Below are positions 19,165 through 27,393 of a stretch of DNA of 64,000 nucleotides, piece after piece. A model generated the notes under the pieces. The model saw nothing but the letters and a program-made list of their open reading frames with translations. It was not told where the DNA came from and did no database searches. The stretch is taken from assembly GCA_934202525.1 (NCBI GenBank), contig CAKPYB010000001.1, positions 110,762 through 174,761 of the forward strand, in the 5' to 3' direction. The stretch comes from an uncultured Prevotella sp. GTDB lineage: Bacteria; Bacteroidota; Bacteroidia; Bacteroidales; Bacteroidaceae. The position numbers and the translations under genes were made by a program. Position 1 is the first letter of the stretch, and every line of letters begins with the position of its first letter.

Positions 19165-20238
19165 TTACTTTTTTACCTTTAAAACCGTGTGGATGATTTT
19201 GCCATCCTTGTCTATCATCGACATTCTCAACTGTTTCTTATCTACAGTAAATACAGAGAAGCCATCGGCTGAACTGCAGAACACGGTGCCATCGATAGGC
19301 TTCACAGGACGAGCCAGAGATGATGAAGAATTGACTACATAGTCGATGTTGTCGCCCTTCTTCCGGATGTGCTGGAAGTTGTGGATGTGACCGCAGGCAT
19401 AAATCGCCACATTATTATATTTATGGAGGATAGGAAGGAGGCGCTTCTGCATGTCGAGACGCTCATTCTCCTTCTTCGTGGTGTAGGCGTAGATAGGATG
19501 ATGGCCTACCACGATGACCCAGTCTTCCTTGGCATTCTTCAGAGTTTCGTCGAGCCAGGAGAGCTGAGCCTCAGCATCCTGCTTGCAGGCATCAGGATAG
19601 ATTTCCGCATTCTTGCGATAGGAATCGATGAGGGGTGTGGTGTCGAGGAAGATGACACGGACGGTGGTTCCCTTGTGGTCGAACACCTTGGTGTAATATT
19701 TGGCTGGCATCATCCAGCGGCGGCTCACCTTGCCGTAGTCCATAAAAGCCTGAGTATTACCACGATACTCATGGTTGCCGCAAACCGGGAACCAGTTGAG
19801 CATCAGGTCGGGATGAGAATAAACATATTCGTAATTGGTAAGCCACAGAGGGTCCTGGGTAGAAGCCACGCCATTGAAATGGTGGATGTCGCCCACGGCA
19901 AGTACGCATTCTGGATCTACCGTACCCGCCATCTCGCCCATCAGTTCGGCGATAGGCTTCTGGTCGTAGTAGCCGTTACGGCCCATATCATTGGTCATGT
20001 AGAGGGTGATTTCACCCTTCAGTTTCTGCCATTCGGCAGCATTTGCCTTCCAGTTAGGATTCTGCAGAATCACGGTTGCTGCACTCTGAGAGCAAGTAGT
20101 TACAGCTGTGTTTTGAGCCTGTGCGGTCAAGCCGCCGCCCAACAATAAAGCTGAAGCCAAAACTACAGTTGCTACTCTACCTTTCATCATAGCAAAGCCA
20201 TTCATGTTGCTCTGCTTTCCTGAAACTTTCTTTTCCAT
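19165..20238 (-). CDS. Secreted metallophosphoesterase, purple acid phosphatase-like
   Basis: This is a calcineurin-like phosphoesterase of 357 residues with an N-terminal signal (hydrophobic segment near 22-40, ending AQA). The metal-ligand motifs appear in order: an N-terminal TND, LAVGDIHHF, VCGNHEYRG, VVGHHPIYAY and the C-terminal ACGHIHNFQHI. This layout is closest to tartrate-resistant/purple acid phosphatases. The start at 20238 gives a slightly long n-region; Met12 or Met17 could also serve. It is the first gene of the operon with the TonB receptor and beta-helix lipoprotein. It may release phosphate or dephosphorylate a ligand in the periplasm or at the surface. Confidence 0.85.
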   Translation of the reverse strand: MEKKVSGKQSNMNGFAMMKGRVATVVLASALLLGGGLTAQAQNTAVTTCSQSAATVILQNPNWKANAAEWQKLKGEITLYMTNDMGRNGYYDQKPIAELMGEMAGTVDPECVLAVGDIHHFNGVASTQDPLWLTNYEYVYSHPDLMLNWFPVCGNHEYRGNTQAFMDYGKVSRRWMMPAKYYTKVFDHKGTTVRVIFLDTTPLIDSYRKNAEIYPDACKQDAEAQLSWLDETLKNAKEDWVIVVGHHPIYAYTTKKENERLDMQKRLLPILHKYNNVAIYACGHIHNFQHIRKKGDNIDYVVNSSSSLARPVKPIDGTVFCSSADGFSVFTVDKKQLRMSMIDKDGKIIHTVLKVKK

Positions 20239-20312
20239 TTTTCTTTATCTGACTATAAATACTTTTATTAAAGATTTCCCCTTTCGGGGTAATACCTGTT
20301 AAATTTCGGGTG

Positions 20313-20320
20313 CAAAGGTA
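20313..20320 (-). promoter_or_regulatory. -7 box upstream of the phosphatase operon
   Basis: On the minus strand this reads TACCTTTG, matching TAnnTTTG, 75 bp before the phosphatase start. No -33 TTTG is found at 19-21 bp, so activation by another factor is possible. Confidence 0.5.
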
Positions 20321-20444
20321 GGGGTATTATGTGTCAATGAGGTTACAAGGATTTTAATTAGCAGATAAAAGATACTACAATTTTATTACGGGAGTTCCCC
20401 CGATGCTTTTAGGGAAAATCATACATCAGATTATGGTTTTCCCC

Positions 20445-20475
20445 TTGTTGTTTTCAGCTATTCTCCCTATCTTTG
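20445..20475 (+). promoter_or_regulatory. Promoter of the His/Asp-rich small protein gene
   Basis: TTG at 20445-20447 and TATCTTTG at 20468-20475 are 20 bp apart, matching the Bacteroidota consensus. The start codon is 50 bp downstream. Confidence 0.7.
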
Positions 20476-20524
20476 CACCAGAAATAAATAAATGCAGTAA
20501 TAACCCTTTAAAGAGAAGATAGTT

Positions 20525-21091
20525 ATGAAAAGAATGATTATGACATTGGTAGCAGTATGGATGATGATTACATCTATGAATGCTCAGAGACTGACAAATA
20601 TTCAGGCAGAGGCTCGTTTTATCACAGATAAGATGGTGGTGGAACTGGGATTGAGCAGCGCCCAGCGCAACAATCTCCTGAACATCAACTTCACCTACCT
20701 GGACGGCATCCGAAGCTATCGCGACATTGATGCCTACGGCTGGCATTACCGCAACAAGCAGCTCAAGCGCATGATGACCGCCAGACAATGGAAGAAGTTC
20801 AAGAACTCATACTATTTCTATCGCCCTATCGGCTGGCAGAATCATGTGTATGTTCACCATATTTACACCAAGTACCCAAAGCACAACTGGGGACACGACA
20901 AGCGCCGCCCTCGCCCTGAGTGCAGCTACGGAAGACCAGGATGGCCAGGCGGAACCCATGTAACTTATGGACCAGGAAAGCCGGACAAGCATCACAAACA
21001 TCACAAGCACGACAAGAAGTGGAAGCACGACAAGAAGAAGTGGAAGCACGATAGAGATTGGGATGATGACGATGACGATGATGATGATTGA
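20525..21091 (+). CDS. Small exported protein with His/Lys-rich and poly-Asp tail, function unknown
   Basis: This 188-residue protein has a signal peptide ending MNAQ (about 1-20). A folded part of about 75 residues follows (TNIQAEARFITDKMVVELGLSSAQRNNLLNINFTYLDG onward), resembling the helical, Spy/DUF4890-like pattern of short periplasmic proteins. The last 60 residues are low complexity: repeats of HHKH, KKWKHDK and finally nine Asp residues. Histidine and aspartate clusters could bind metal ions. No family was firmly recognised. The GAT/GAC repeat continues past the stop codon in the same frame, interrupted by further stops, which suggests the tail length has changed over time. Confidence 0.7.
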   Translation: MKRMIMTLVAVWMMITSMNAQRLTNIQAEARFITDKMVVELGLSSAQRNNLLNINFTYLDGIRSYRDIDAYGWHYRNKQLKRMMTARQWKKFKNSYYFYRPIGWQNHVYVHHIYTKYPKHNWGHDKRRPRPECSYGRPGWPGGTHVTYGPGKPDKHHKHHKHDKKWKHDKKKWKHDRDWDDDDDDDDD

Positions 21092-21159
21092 GATAATGAC
21101 TGGGATGATGACTAAGATTAAGACTGGGATTAAGACAAACATTCGATGATAAAACAGAA

Positions 21160-21197
21160 GAAATCCAAGCTAGAGATGATTCTCCGGCTTGGATTTC
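21160..21197. terminator. Hairpin between convergent genes, probable bidirectional terminator
   Basis: GAAATCCAAGC (21160-21170) pairs with GCTTGGATTTC (21187-21197). It lies between the small exported protein gene and the convergent DXS-like gene. The T-run is weak. Confidence 0.6.
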
Positions 21198-21256
21198 TCA
21201 TTAAATAAAAACTAACTATGCCGACTAACTAATAACTAATCATTAATAATTAATCA

Positions 21257-23047
21257 CTAATCATTAATCACTAACAAGATGTCTTCCACAATCTGCTCAT
21301 CGAGCAGGCGATTATCCGAAAGCAACTGCTGCACATCATATCTGTCGTAGAGTCCCTTCCTGATGCCGCCCACCATCACCTTCATTTCTGAAGTGCCATA
21401 GTAAGAGGCGATGCGCTCTCCGAATCCGCCATCCTTCGAGCCATCCTCCAGGGTTACCACCAACTGATGGTTTGCCTTCAGGCTATCCAGCACTTCGGCA
21501 TCCACCTCATTCAGATAACGGGGATTGATGAGCGTAGCATCGATGCCCTTATCAGCCAACAGGCGGACTACATTCTCGCCCTTCTGATAGAACGAACCGG
21601 CGGCGATGACTGCCACCTTCTCGCCCTGGTGCATCACCTTGTACTTTGCCTCGTAACCATACTCAGCATCAACGGCTTCTGACGTATGAACCACGCCATT
21701 GCTTGGCACGCGGATGGCGACAGGTTTCTTATCCTGCAGAATGCTCCAGCGGAGCATGGCGAAATACTCCTCGCAGGTGGTTGGAGCCAGATAGATGAGC
21801 CCCGGAATGCTGCAGAGCATCGGAATATCGAAAAGACAGATGTGGGTGATGTCGTTCATCGAGTTCACTCCGCCTCCTACCACGTTGATTACGGCTGGGT
21901 TGGAATTGATGCAGAGGTCTTGCGCTATCTGGTCGTAGGTACGCTGGATGAAGGTGCTGTAAACCGTCCATACCGGATGCAGTCCGCCCTTCGCCATTCC
22001 CGAAATCATGGCCACCGCCTGCTCTTCGGCGATTCCCATATCAATGTGCTGCTTGCCAGCCAGTTGGCGCTTATCGACAGTAAAACCACCTGCGGTAGGA
22101 GTACCGGCGGTTACAGCGATGAGGGTCTTATCCTGCTTCATCTCGCTGAGCATCCAGTCAGAGAATAATGTGCCGTAATCTTCAGTTGGAGCAACCTCCG
22201 GGAGGGTTCCATCGGCATTCCTTCTTGGTCGCGAACCGTCTTCCAGATTGAAAGGCATTCCCCAATGCCATGCCTCCTTGTTGGCTACGGCTGGCGCAAA
22301 TCCATGACCTTTTTCTGTGTGAATGTGAACCACGGTAGGCTTATCCGTATCCTTCACGCTCTCGAAAACCTGGATGAGTTTTTCGATGTCGTTACCCTCT
22401 TCCAAGTACTTGTATTCAAAGCCCCACGCCTTGAACCAGTTGTGCTCGCAGGTGCCGTTGCTCTGGCGCAGGGCACGCAAGTTCTTGTAGATTCCGCCAT
22501 GATTTTCGGCGATAGACATTTCGTTGTCGTTCACCACGATGATGATGCCCGTGCCGAGTTCCGAAGCCTCATCCAGTCCCTCGAAAGCCTCGCCGCCAGA
22601 AAGAGATCCGTCGCCGATAATGGCGATGATGTTCTCATCGGTACCCTTGACGTCGCGCGCCTTCTGCAAACCGGTGGCAAGACTCACGGAAGTGGAAGTA
22701 TGCCCCACCTCAAAGTTATCATACTCCGGACATTCGGCAGGAGAAGAATAACCCGAAATGGCATTCATGTCATCCACATCGCCGAGGAATCCCGCAGCTC
22801 GTCCGGTGAGCACCTTATGCGGATAGCATTGGTGGCTTACGTCAAACACGAGCTTATCCTTTGGCGCATTAAAAACGTAGTGAAGCGCCACGGTAGCCTC
22901 CACGAATCCGAGGTTCGGTCCCACATGACCGCCATGCTTGCTTACACGGTTCAGCACAGCTTGTCTGGTTTCATCAGCCACCATCTGCAGCTCCTTCAAA
23001 TCCAGCTTCTTCAAGTCGGCTGGCGACTTTATTTTCTCAATATACAT
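21257..23047 (-). CDS. DXS-like transketolase (1-deoxy-D-xylulose-5-phosphate synthase family, divergent)
   Basis: This thiamine-diphosphate enzyme has the overall order of DXS: HQCYPHKVLTGR, GHTSTSVSLATGLQ, the ThDP motif GDGSLSGGEAFEGLDEA...VVNDNEMSIAENHGG, then HIDMGIAEEQAV with the catalytic glutamate near 341, and a C-terminal domain. DXS makes 1-deoxyxylulose-5-phosphate from pyruvate and glyceraldehyde-3-phosphate. Several DXS signatures differ. The DRAG block is replaced by VVGGGVNSMNDITH, and the segment YDQIAQD (371-377) has Gln where classical DXS has a conserved active-site His. At 596 residues it is also short. It may be a second DXS-type paralogue with altered activity. It is a single gene between convergent and divergent neighbours. 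Confidence 0.75.
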   Translation of the reverse strand: MYIEKIKSPADLKKLDLKELQMVADETRQAVLNRVSKHGGHVGPNLGFVEATVALHYVFNAPKDKLVFDVSHQCYPHKVLTGRAAGFLGDVDDMNAISGYSSPAECPEYDNFEVGHTSTSVSLATGLQKARDVKGTDENIIAIIGDGSLSGGEAFEGLDEASELGTGIIIVVNDNEMSIAENHGGIYKNLRALRQSNGTCEHNWFKAWGFEYKYLEEGNDIEKLIQVFESVKDTDKPTVVHIHTEKGHGFAPAVANKEAWHWGMPFNLEDGSRPRRNADGTLPEVAPTEDYGTLFSDWMLSEMKQDKTLIAVTAGTPTAGGFTVDKRQLAGKQHIDMGIAEEQAVAMISGMAKGGLHPVWTVYSTFIQRTYDQIAQDLCINSNPAVINVVGGGVNSMNDITHICLFDIPMLCSIPGLIYLAPTTCEEYFAMLRWSILQDKKPVAIRVPSNGVVHTSEAVDAEYGYEAKYKVMHQGEKVAVIAAGSFYQKGENVVRLLADKGIDATLINPRYLNEVDAEVLDSLKANHQLVVTLEDGSKDGGFGERIASYYGTSEMKVMVGGIRKGLYDRYDVQQLLSDNRLLDEQIVEDILLVIND

Positions 23048-23079
23048 TTTCTTATAGTTTTAATTATGATTTCTGGGTG

Positions 23080-23087
23080 CAAAGATA
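23080..23087 (-). promoter_or_regulatory. -7 box of the DXS-like gene
   Basis: The minus strand reads TATCTTTG 33 bp before the start codon. A matching -33 element is not clear. Confidence 0.5.
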
Positions 23088-23189
23088 CGAAGAATCTTGA
23101 AAACACGCATTACCCAAACTACAGAAAAAATGAATGATTTTCCGGAAATCTCATCTTGGAATATTCTTCAGGAAAACTCATCTTAGAAA

Positions 23190-23558
23190 TCAGCCTGCTG
23201 CCTTATCCCTATCCTTCAGAATCACAGCCATGTTATCCAGCGCCCATTCTATCAGATGATCCATAATAGGAATAAGGGTTTCAGCTCGGGGTGTGAGAGA
23301 ATACTCCACTCTTGGCGGCACTTCGGCATAAGCCTTGCGGGTAACGTAGCCATCAGCCTCCAACGATTTTAACGTGCTGGTAAGCATTTTCTGCGAAATA
23401 TCCGGAATCAGCTTACGCAGGGCATTAAACCGGAGGGGACCATCCTGATGATTTTTCAGGGTGTAGATTACCAGTAGCGACCACTTGTCGCAAACGCGCG
23501 CCAGGACGTTACGGATGGGACAGTCCTGCACTACCATTTCTTTTATCATTCTTCCCAT
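23190..23558 (-). CDS. HxlR-family winged-helix transcriptional regulator
   Basis: This 122-residue DNA-binding protein has the HxlR pattern: CPIRNVLARVCDKWSLLVIYTLKN (13-36), then RFNALRKLIPDISQKMLTSTLKSLEADGYV as the recognition helix and wing, and a C-terminal dimerisation helix. HxlR regulators often respond to electrophiles, quinones or redox state, with a cysteine near the N-terminus (here Cys13). It is divergent from a small cupin gene, a likely target. Two perfect 18-bp direct repeats lie between its promoter and start codon, suggesting autoregulation. Confidence 0.9.
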   Translation of the reverse strand: MGRMIKEMVVQDCPIRNVLARVCDKWSLLVIYTLKNHQDGPLRFNALRKLIPDISQKMLTSTLKSLEADGYVTRKAYAEVPPRVEYSLTPRAETLIPIMDHLIEWALDNMAVILKDRDKAAG

Positions 23559-23580
23559 AATCTATCTTCTTTATATTCTA

Positions 23581-23631
23581 CTATAATATTCTGCAATAAT
23601 GTTCTGCAAAACTCTATAATATTCTGCAATA
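23581..23631. promoter_or_regulatory. Two 18-bp direct repeats, candidate HxlR operator
   Basis: CTATAATATTCTGCAATA occurs at 23581-23598 and again at 23614-23631, 33 bp apart. A partial TTCTGCAA copy lies between them. The repeats fall between the predicted transcription start and the start codon of the HxlR gene. Confidence 0.6.
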
Positions 23632-23636
23632 GGCTA

Positions 23637-23644
23637 CAAAAGTA
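23637..23644 (-). promoter_or_regulatory. -7 box of the HxlR regulator gene
   Basis: The minus strand reads TACTTTTG, matching TAnnTTTG, directly upstream of the 18-bp direct repeats. The 338-base gap between the regulator and the cupin gene otherwise holds the divergent cupin promoter. Confidence 0.5.
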
Positions 23645-23764
23645 ACTAATATCCGAAAAGAAACCAAACATACCAAGTTAATCTAAGTTAACGCTGCATT
23701 TTTCCTTCTCCCATTCCCACGCAATAGTTACCTCCCAGTAACCATCTTACCCCCAAGTGCCCTC

Positions 23765-23795
23765 TTGCAGGAACCAGTTTTTCGCAGTATCTTTG
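23765..23795 (+). promoter_or_regulatory. Promoter of the cupin gene
   Basis: TTG at 23765-23767 and TATCTTTG at 23788-23795 are 20 bp apart. The 5' untranslated region would be about 95 bases. Confidence 0.7.
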
Positions 23796-23896
23796 CAGCG
23801 CAATTCAGAAATGAAAGCTGAAAACAGAAGTATTCAGAAATTCACAATAAAAAATAAAAGAAAGAAAAATATAAACATTTAAAAATAACAGACAAG

Positions 23897-24346
23897 ATGA
23901 AAGAAACAAAGATTATTGCTAAGGCTGCAAACTTTACAGCCACAGATTTTGGTAAGATGAGTGAAATCAAGGATTACACCTTAGAGCTGGGTCCTGAGAT
24001 TAAGATTCCCGGAAAGGTATTCGGAGGTCAGAGCGTGAACGCTACTGGTGGCGAGTTCTCATTCCAGAGCTTTGCTCCTGGCACAGAGACAGGCTTTCTC
24101 CATACTCACAAGAACCACGAGGAATTGTATTTCTTCCTGAGTGGCAAGGGCGAATTCCAGGTGGATGGCGAGGTATTCCCTGTTCAGGAGGGAAGCGTGG
24201 TGAGAGTAGCACCAGCCGGCAAGCGCTCTGTTCGCAACAATGGTGCCGAACCTCTGCTGATGCTCTGCGTGCAGTATCGTGGCGCAACCTTTACTGCTGA
24301 GGATGCTGCTGATGGCGTGATTCTGAATGATAAGGTGGAGTGGTAG
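23897..24346 (+). CDS. Small single-domain cupin protein
   Basis: This 149-residue cytoplasmic protein is a cupin. Motif 1 is seen in GFLHTHKNHEELYFFLSGKGEFQVDGE (residues 56-82), with two His and one Glu as likely metal ligands, and motif 2 around VVRVAPAGKRSVRNNG. Such proteins are isomerases, dioxygenases or sensors; the reaction cannot be assigned. The divergent HxlR gene upstream suggests the cupin is induced under electrophile, quinone or redox stress. It ends 3 bp from the convergent YjbR gene. Confidence 0.85.
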   Translation: MKETKIIAKAANFTATDFGKMSEIKDYTLELGPEIKIPGKVFGGQSVNATGGEFSFQSFAPGTETGFLHTHKNHEELYFFLSGKGEFQVDGEVFPVQEGSVVRVAPAGKRSVRNNGAEPLLMLCVQYRGATFTAEDAADGVILNDKVEW

Positions 24347-24349
24347 AAA

Positions 24350-24718
24350 CTACTCTACCACCTCCATGATTTCAGGATGCTCAAGCTTTTCCTGTTTCTT
24401 GAGCTTCTTCACTACTTCGGAATAACTGTGGCAAATCAGAGCCTGGATGAAATCATCTTCCAGCGTGCCATAAAGGTTTACCTGATTCCAGTATTTCTTA
24501 TTCCAATGCCATGCGCCTTCTATTTCGGGATGCACTTCCCGGAGTTCGAGGGCGTATTCGGCATTACATTTCATCGTAATCCATTCGGGGCGCTCCAGGT
24601 CAACACAGGCAAAGATCTTGCCCAAGATGCGAAACACCAAGGTCTGCTCATCAAAAGGAAAATCCTCGGTTACGAGGGGAAGCGAGAGGCAATACTCTCT
24701 AACAGATTCTATATTCAT
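24350..24718 (-). CDS. MmcQ/YjbR-family protein
   Basis: This 122-residue protein belongs to the MmcQ/YjbR family (CyaY-like fold). The family hallmarks are the N-terminal VREYCLSLPLVTEDFPFDEQTLVFRILGKIF (5-35) and the C-terminal NKKYWNQVNLYGTLEDDFIQALICHSYSEVVKKL. Members are often called DNA-binding proteins, but the molecular role is poorly defined. It stands alone and is transcribed from its own promoter, converging on the cupin gene. Confidence 0.9.
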   Translation of the reverse strand: MNIESVREYCLSLPLVTEDFPFDEQTLVFRILGKIFACVDLERPEWITMKCNAEYALELREVHPEIEGAWHWNKKYWNQVNLYGTLEDDFIQALICHSYSEVVKKLKKQEKLEHPEIMEVVE

Positions 24719-24777
24719 TATTTCTGCACATTAAATTAATTCTACTTGCTGAGCCCCAGCTTATCCTATAAATAGTG

Positions 24778-24808
24778 CAAAGATAACGAATTATGATGAA
24801 ACAGCAAG
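24778..24808 (-). promoter_or_regulatory. Promoter of the YjbR gene
   Basis: On the minus strand, CTTG (24805-24808) and TATCTTTG (24778-24785) are 19 bp apart. Confidence 0.65.
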
Positions 24809-24893
24809 CCTTATTCCATAAAAAAAAACAAATCTTATCAGAAAAAATTCCGTTATATTAAAATCCTTCCCTTTCCTTATCCGTAATTTTGCA

Positions 24894-24901
24894 GCATTAT
24901 T
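24894..24901 (+). promoter_or_regulatory. -7 box of the outer-membrane receptor gene
   Basis: TAATTTTG lies 71 bp before the start codon. No clear -33 TTTG is present, which fits dependence on an activator such as the AraC protein encoded downstream. Confidence 0.5.
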
Positions 24902-24971
24902 CGCAAGATTCCTGCGCAGTAACATTCGCAAGAACTTTGAGGCATATTGCATTAAAATAAAAAAGAAAATT

Positions 24972-27188
24972 ATGAAACAAGAATTGATCATGATCGGCTT
25001 GCTCTTCTTGGGAAATCAGATGATGGCAAACGCTCAACAGACAAAGACCACTACAATAGAAAGCGTTTCTACAGAGAATATTTCTACTGATAGCATCCAG
25101 GCGATGAAGGAAAAGCTTCGCCAGGACAGCACCCAATGGGAGAAACAGCTCGCAGCCGTAACCATCAAGGGAACCCGCTCGCAATTCCGCCAGAAGAACG
25201 GCGGAATCGTGGCTCGCATCTCGGGAACTTCTCTCGAGAAGGAACCGAATGCTACGGAAGTGCTTGCCAAACTTCCCGGAATGTTCAAAAACAACGATGG
25301 CAAACCGCAGGCATTTATCGGCGGCTCACCCGAAATCTACATCAACGACAGAAAGGTGCAGGATTACAGCGTGGTAGAAAACCTGCCCGTTACACAGATA
25401 AAAGAGGTGAAGGTGATTCATCATCCCGGAGCCGAATACGGCAACAACGTGGGCTGCGTGCTGCTCATCACCACCAAGAAGAACCTGCAAGGACTCGCTA
25501 TCGTAGAGAACTCCGGCATCCTCTTCGACTCCTTCGTGAGCAACAACCACGACCTCGACCTTACCTACACCCGCGGCAAGATGACGTACTACGGCAAACT
25601 GGGCTACGCCAACTGGCAGGGCATATGGAAAGAACAGGACATCACCACGAATTACGTAAGCGGCAGTAATACAGGCAGCAACGCTGGCGATAACGCCACC
25701 AGCTATATTTCCTCCTCCACCACCGACTGCAAGCACAGCTACAACGACCACTTCTACTGGAGTGCCGGAGCCGACCTCGCCCTGACTGAAAAGCAAACCA
25801 TCGGAGTGAAATACAATGGCTACAACATCCATCAGCCGATGCCTTTCAAGATGACGAGCTATGCGATGACCAACAATCACGTAGATGACAACGTAACGGG
25901 CAACAACAAGTTCCTCTATTACGACTGGCAGCACCACGTAAACGCCTTCTACCAGGGCAATTACGGAGAAAAATGGAAGCTGAACTTCTTCGGCGACTTC
26001 GTGAGGCTGCACACAGAGCAAGCCCAATTCGTGGATGAGATTTCGGAGCAGGAAGCTAGAAACAAGTTCACCCTCCTCCCGCAAAGCGATGGAACCATCT
26101 GGGGAGCAAAGGCCCGCGCCAACTACACCATCAACGACAAGCAAACCTGGATGATGGGCGCCGAGTACAACTACGTGAAGAGCGAATCGCGTACCGATTA
26201 CACCCCTGCCGATAAGGGAACCTCCACCCACAGCATCACCAAGGAAAATCATGCTGCCGTCTTCGCCGAGTATTCACTCGACTTCAAGCCCTTCTCATTA
26301 AGAGTAGGATTGAGATACGAGCACGTGGACAGCCGCTTGGATTCCCACGCCCCGCTCCATCGCAAATACGACAACCTCTATCCTTCCCTCCTGCTCTCTC
26401 ATCAGACAGGCAGATTCTCCCAGTCGCTGAGCTACCGCTCTTCCGAAACCCGCCCATCCTTCCAGGAGCTGAACACGGGCACGGTTTACGCAAACCGCTA
26501 CTTGAGACAGATAGGAAATAGCCAGCTGGAGCCATCCAAGCGCCACGAGTTCCAATACCAGGCAAGCTATGGCGACCTCTTCCTCCAGGCAAGCTACACC
26601 TACGTAAAGGATTACATCACCAGCATCATCGAACCCGATTCAGATGACCCGCAAATAGGCTACATCACATGGACTAACATCGACCATTGCTGGAACTGGG
26701 GCAGCTTCCTAGGCTACCGCCACCGCTGGGGCTTCTACGAGCCACAGCTACAGGCAGGCATCCAGCAGGGCTTCATCAAGGCCATCAGCATGGGAAAGGA
26801 GAAAAGCTTCCACGACCCATACTACATCTTCAGCCTCTACAACGGCTTCCATCTGCCCAAGGGCTGGTATATGAACCTCTCGTTCTCCTACCGAAGCAGC
26901 GGCACCTACGAGTACCTCACCATCAACAGCGTGCACAACTTCGACTTCCAGCTCTACAAGAGTTTCCTGAAAGACCGCCTCTCGCTAAGCCTGAACGTGA
27001 GCGACATCTTCAACACCATAAGCCGAAAGACCGATGGCACCTACGGCAACGTGCGGTTCCAGCAGCAGAAGTGGGAAGACACCCGAAGCGTGCAGCTCCG
27101 CCTCACCTACCGCTTCAATCAGGCAAAGAAGCAATACCGTGGCGAGAACTCTGCCCAGGAAGCCGTGGGAAGAATGGGAGGAAAATAG
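24972..27188 (+). CDS. TonB-dependent receptor-like outer-membrane beta-barrel protein
   Basis: The 738-residue protein begins with a signal peptide (1-21, ending ANAQ) and a polar linker. A plug-like domain follows (about 58-170, AAVTIKGTRSQFRQKNGGIVARISG and VLAKLPGMFKNNDGKPQAFIGGSPEIYINDRKV), then a barrel rich in alternating aromatic strands. It lacks the carboxypeptidase-like N-terminal domain of many Bacteroidota receptors. The pattern resembles the outer-membrane beta-barrel (OMP_b-brl_3) family. The substrate is unknown. An AraC regulator gene lies downstream on the same strand, beyond a terminator, and may control this receptor. Confidence 0.8.
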   Translation: MKQELIMIGLLFLGNQMMANAQQTKTTTIESVSTENISTDSIQAMKEKLRQDSTQWEKQLAAVTIKGTRSQFRQKNGGIVARISGTSLEKEPNATEVLAKLPGMFKNNDGKPQAFIGGSPEIYINDRKVQDYSVVENLPVTQIKEVKVIHHPGAEYGNNVGCVLLITTKKNLQGLAIVENSGILFDSFVSNNHDLDLTYTRGKMTYYGKLGYANWQGIWKEQDITTNYVSGSNTGSNAGDNATSYISSSTTDCKHSYNDHFYWSAGADLALTEKQTIGVKYNGYNIHQPMPFKMTSYAMTNNHVDDNVTGNNKFLYYDWQHHVNAFYQGNYGEKWKLNFFGDFVRLHTEQAQFVDEISEQEARNKFTLLPQSDGTIWGAKARANYTINDKQTWMMGAEYNYVKSESRTDYTPADKGTSTHSITKENHAAVFAEYSLDFKPFSLRVGLRYEHVDSRLDSHAPLHRKYDNLYPSLLLSHQTGRFSQSLSYRSSETRPSFQELNTGTVYANRYLRQIGNSQLEPSKRHEFQYQASYGDLFLQASYTYVKDYITSIIEPDSDDPQIGYITWTNIDHCWNWGSFLGYRHRWGFYEPQLQAGIQQGFIKAISMGKEKSFHDPYYIFSLYNGFHLPKGWYMNLSFSYRSSGTYEYLTINSVHNFDFQLYKSFLKDRLSLSLNVSDIFNTISRKTDGTYGNVRFQQQKWEDTRSVQLRLTYRFNQAKKQYRGENSAQEAVGRMGGK

Positions 27189-27220
27189 AAAAACTTTCTC
27201 GGTTTAAATATAGAAAAACG

Positions 27221-27273
27221 AAGTCTCTGTTAAGCAGAATCTCTATGATTTTGCCCCAACAGAGACTTTTTTT
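27221..27273 (+). terminator. Terminator after the outer-membrane receptor gene
   Basis: AAGTCTCTGTT (27221-27231) pairs with AACAGAGACTT (27258-27268), followed by a run of T. Confidence 0.85.
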
Positions 27274-27297
27274 CGGAAAAAGGTTATATTTTTGCAG

Positions 27298-27311
27298 ATA
27301 TGCTTGCATAT
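27298..27311. promoter_or_regulatory. Dyad overlapping the -33 box of the AraC gene
   Basis: ATATGC-TT-GCATAT is a perfect inverted repeat that includes the -33 TTG of the downstream promoter. It is well placed to act as an operator. Confidence 0.5.
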
Positions 27312-27334
27312 TTACTTAGAATATCGTACATTTG
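27304..27334 (+). promoter_or_regulatory. Promoter of the AraC regulator gene
   Basis: TTG at 27304-27306 and TACATTTG at 27327-27334 are 20 bp apart. The start codon is 60 bp downstream. Confidence 0.7.
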
Positions 27335-27393
27335 CAGCGAGATACTTGCTTAATTGCAATTTCGCAGCATAAAAACAACTAAAAGTAAAGCTA

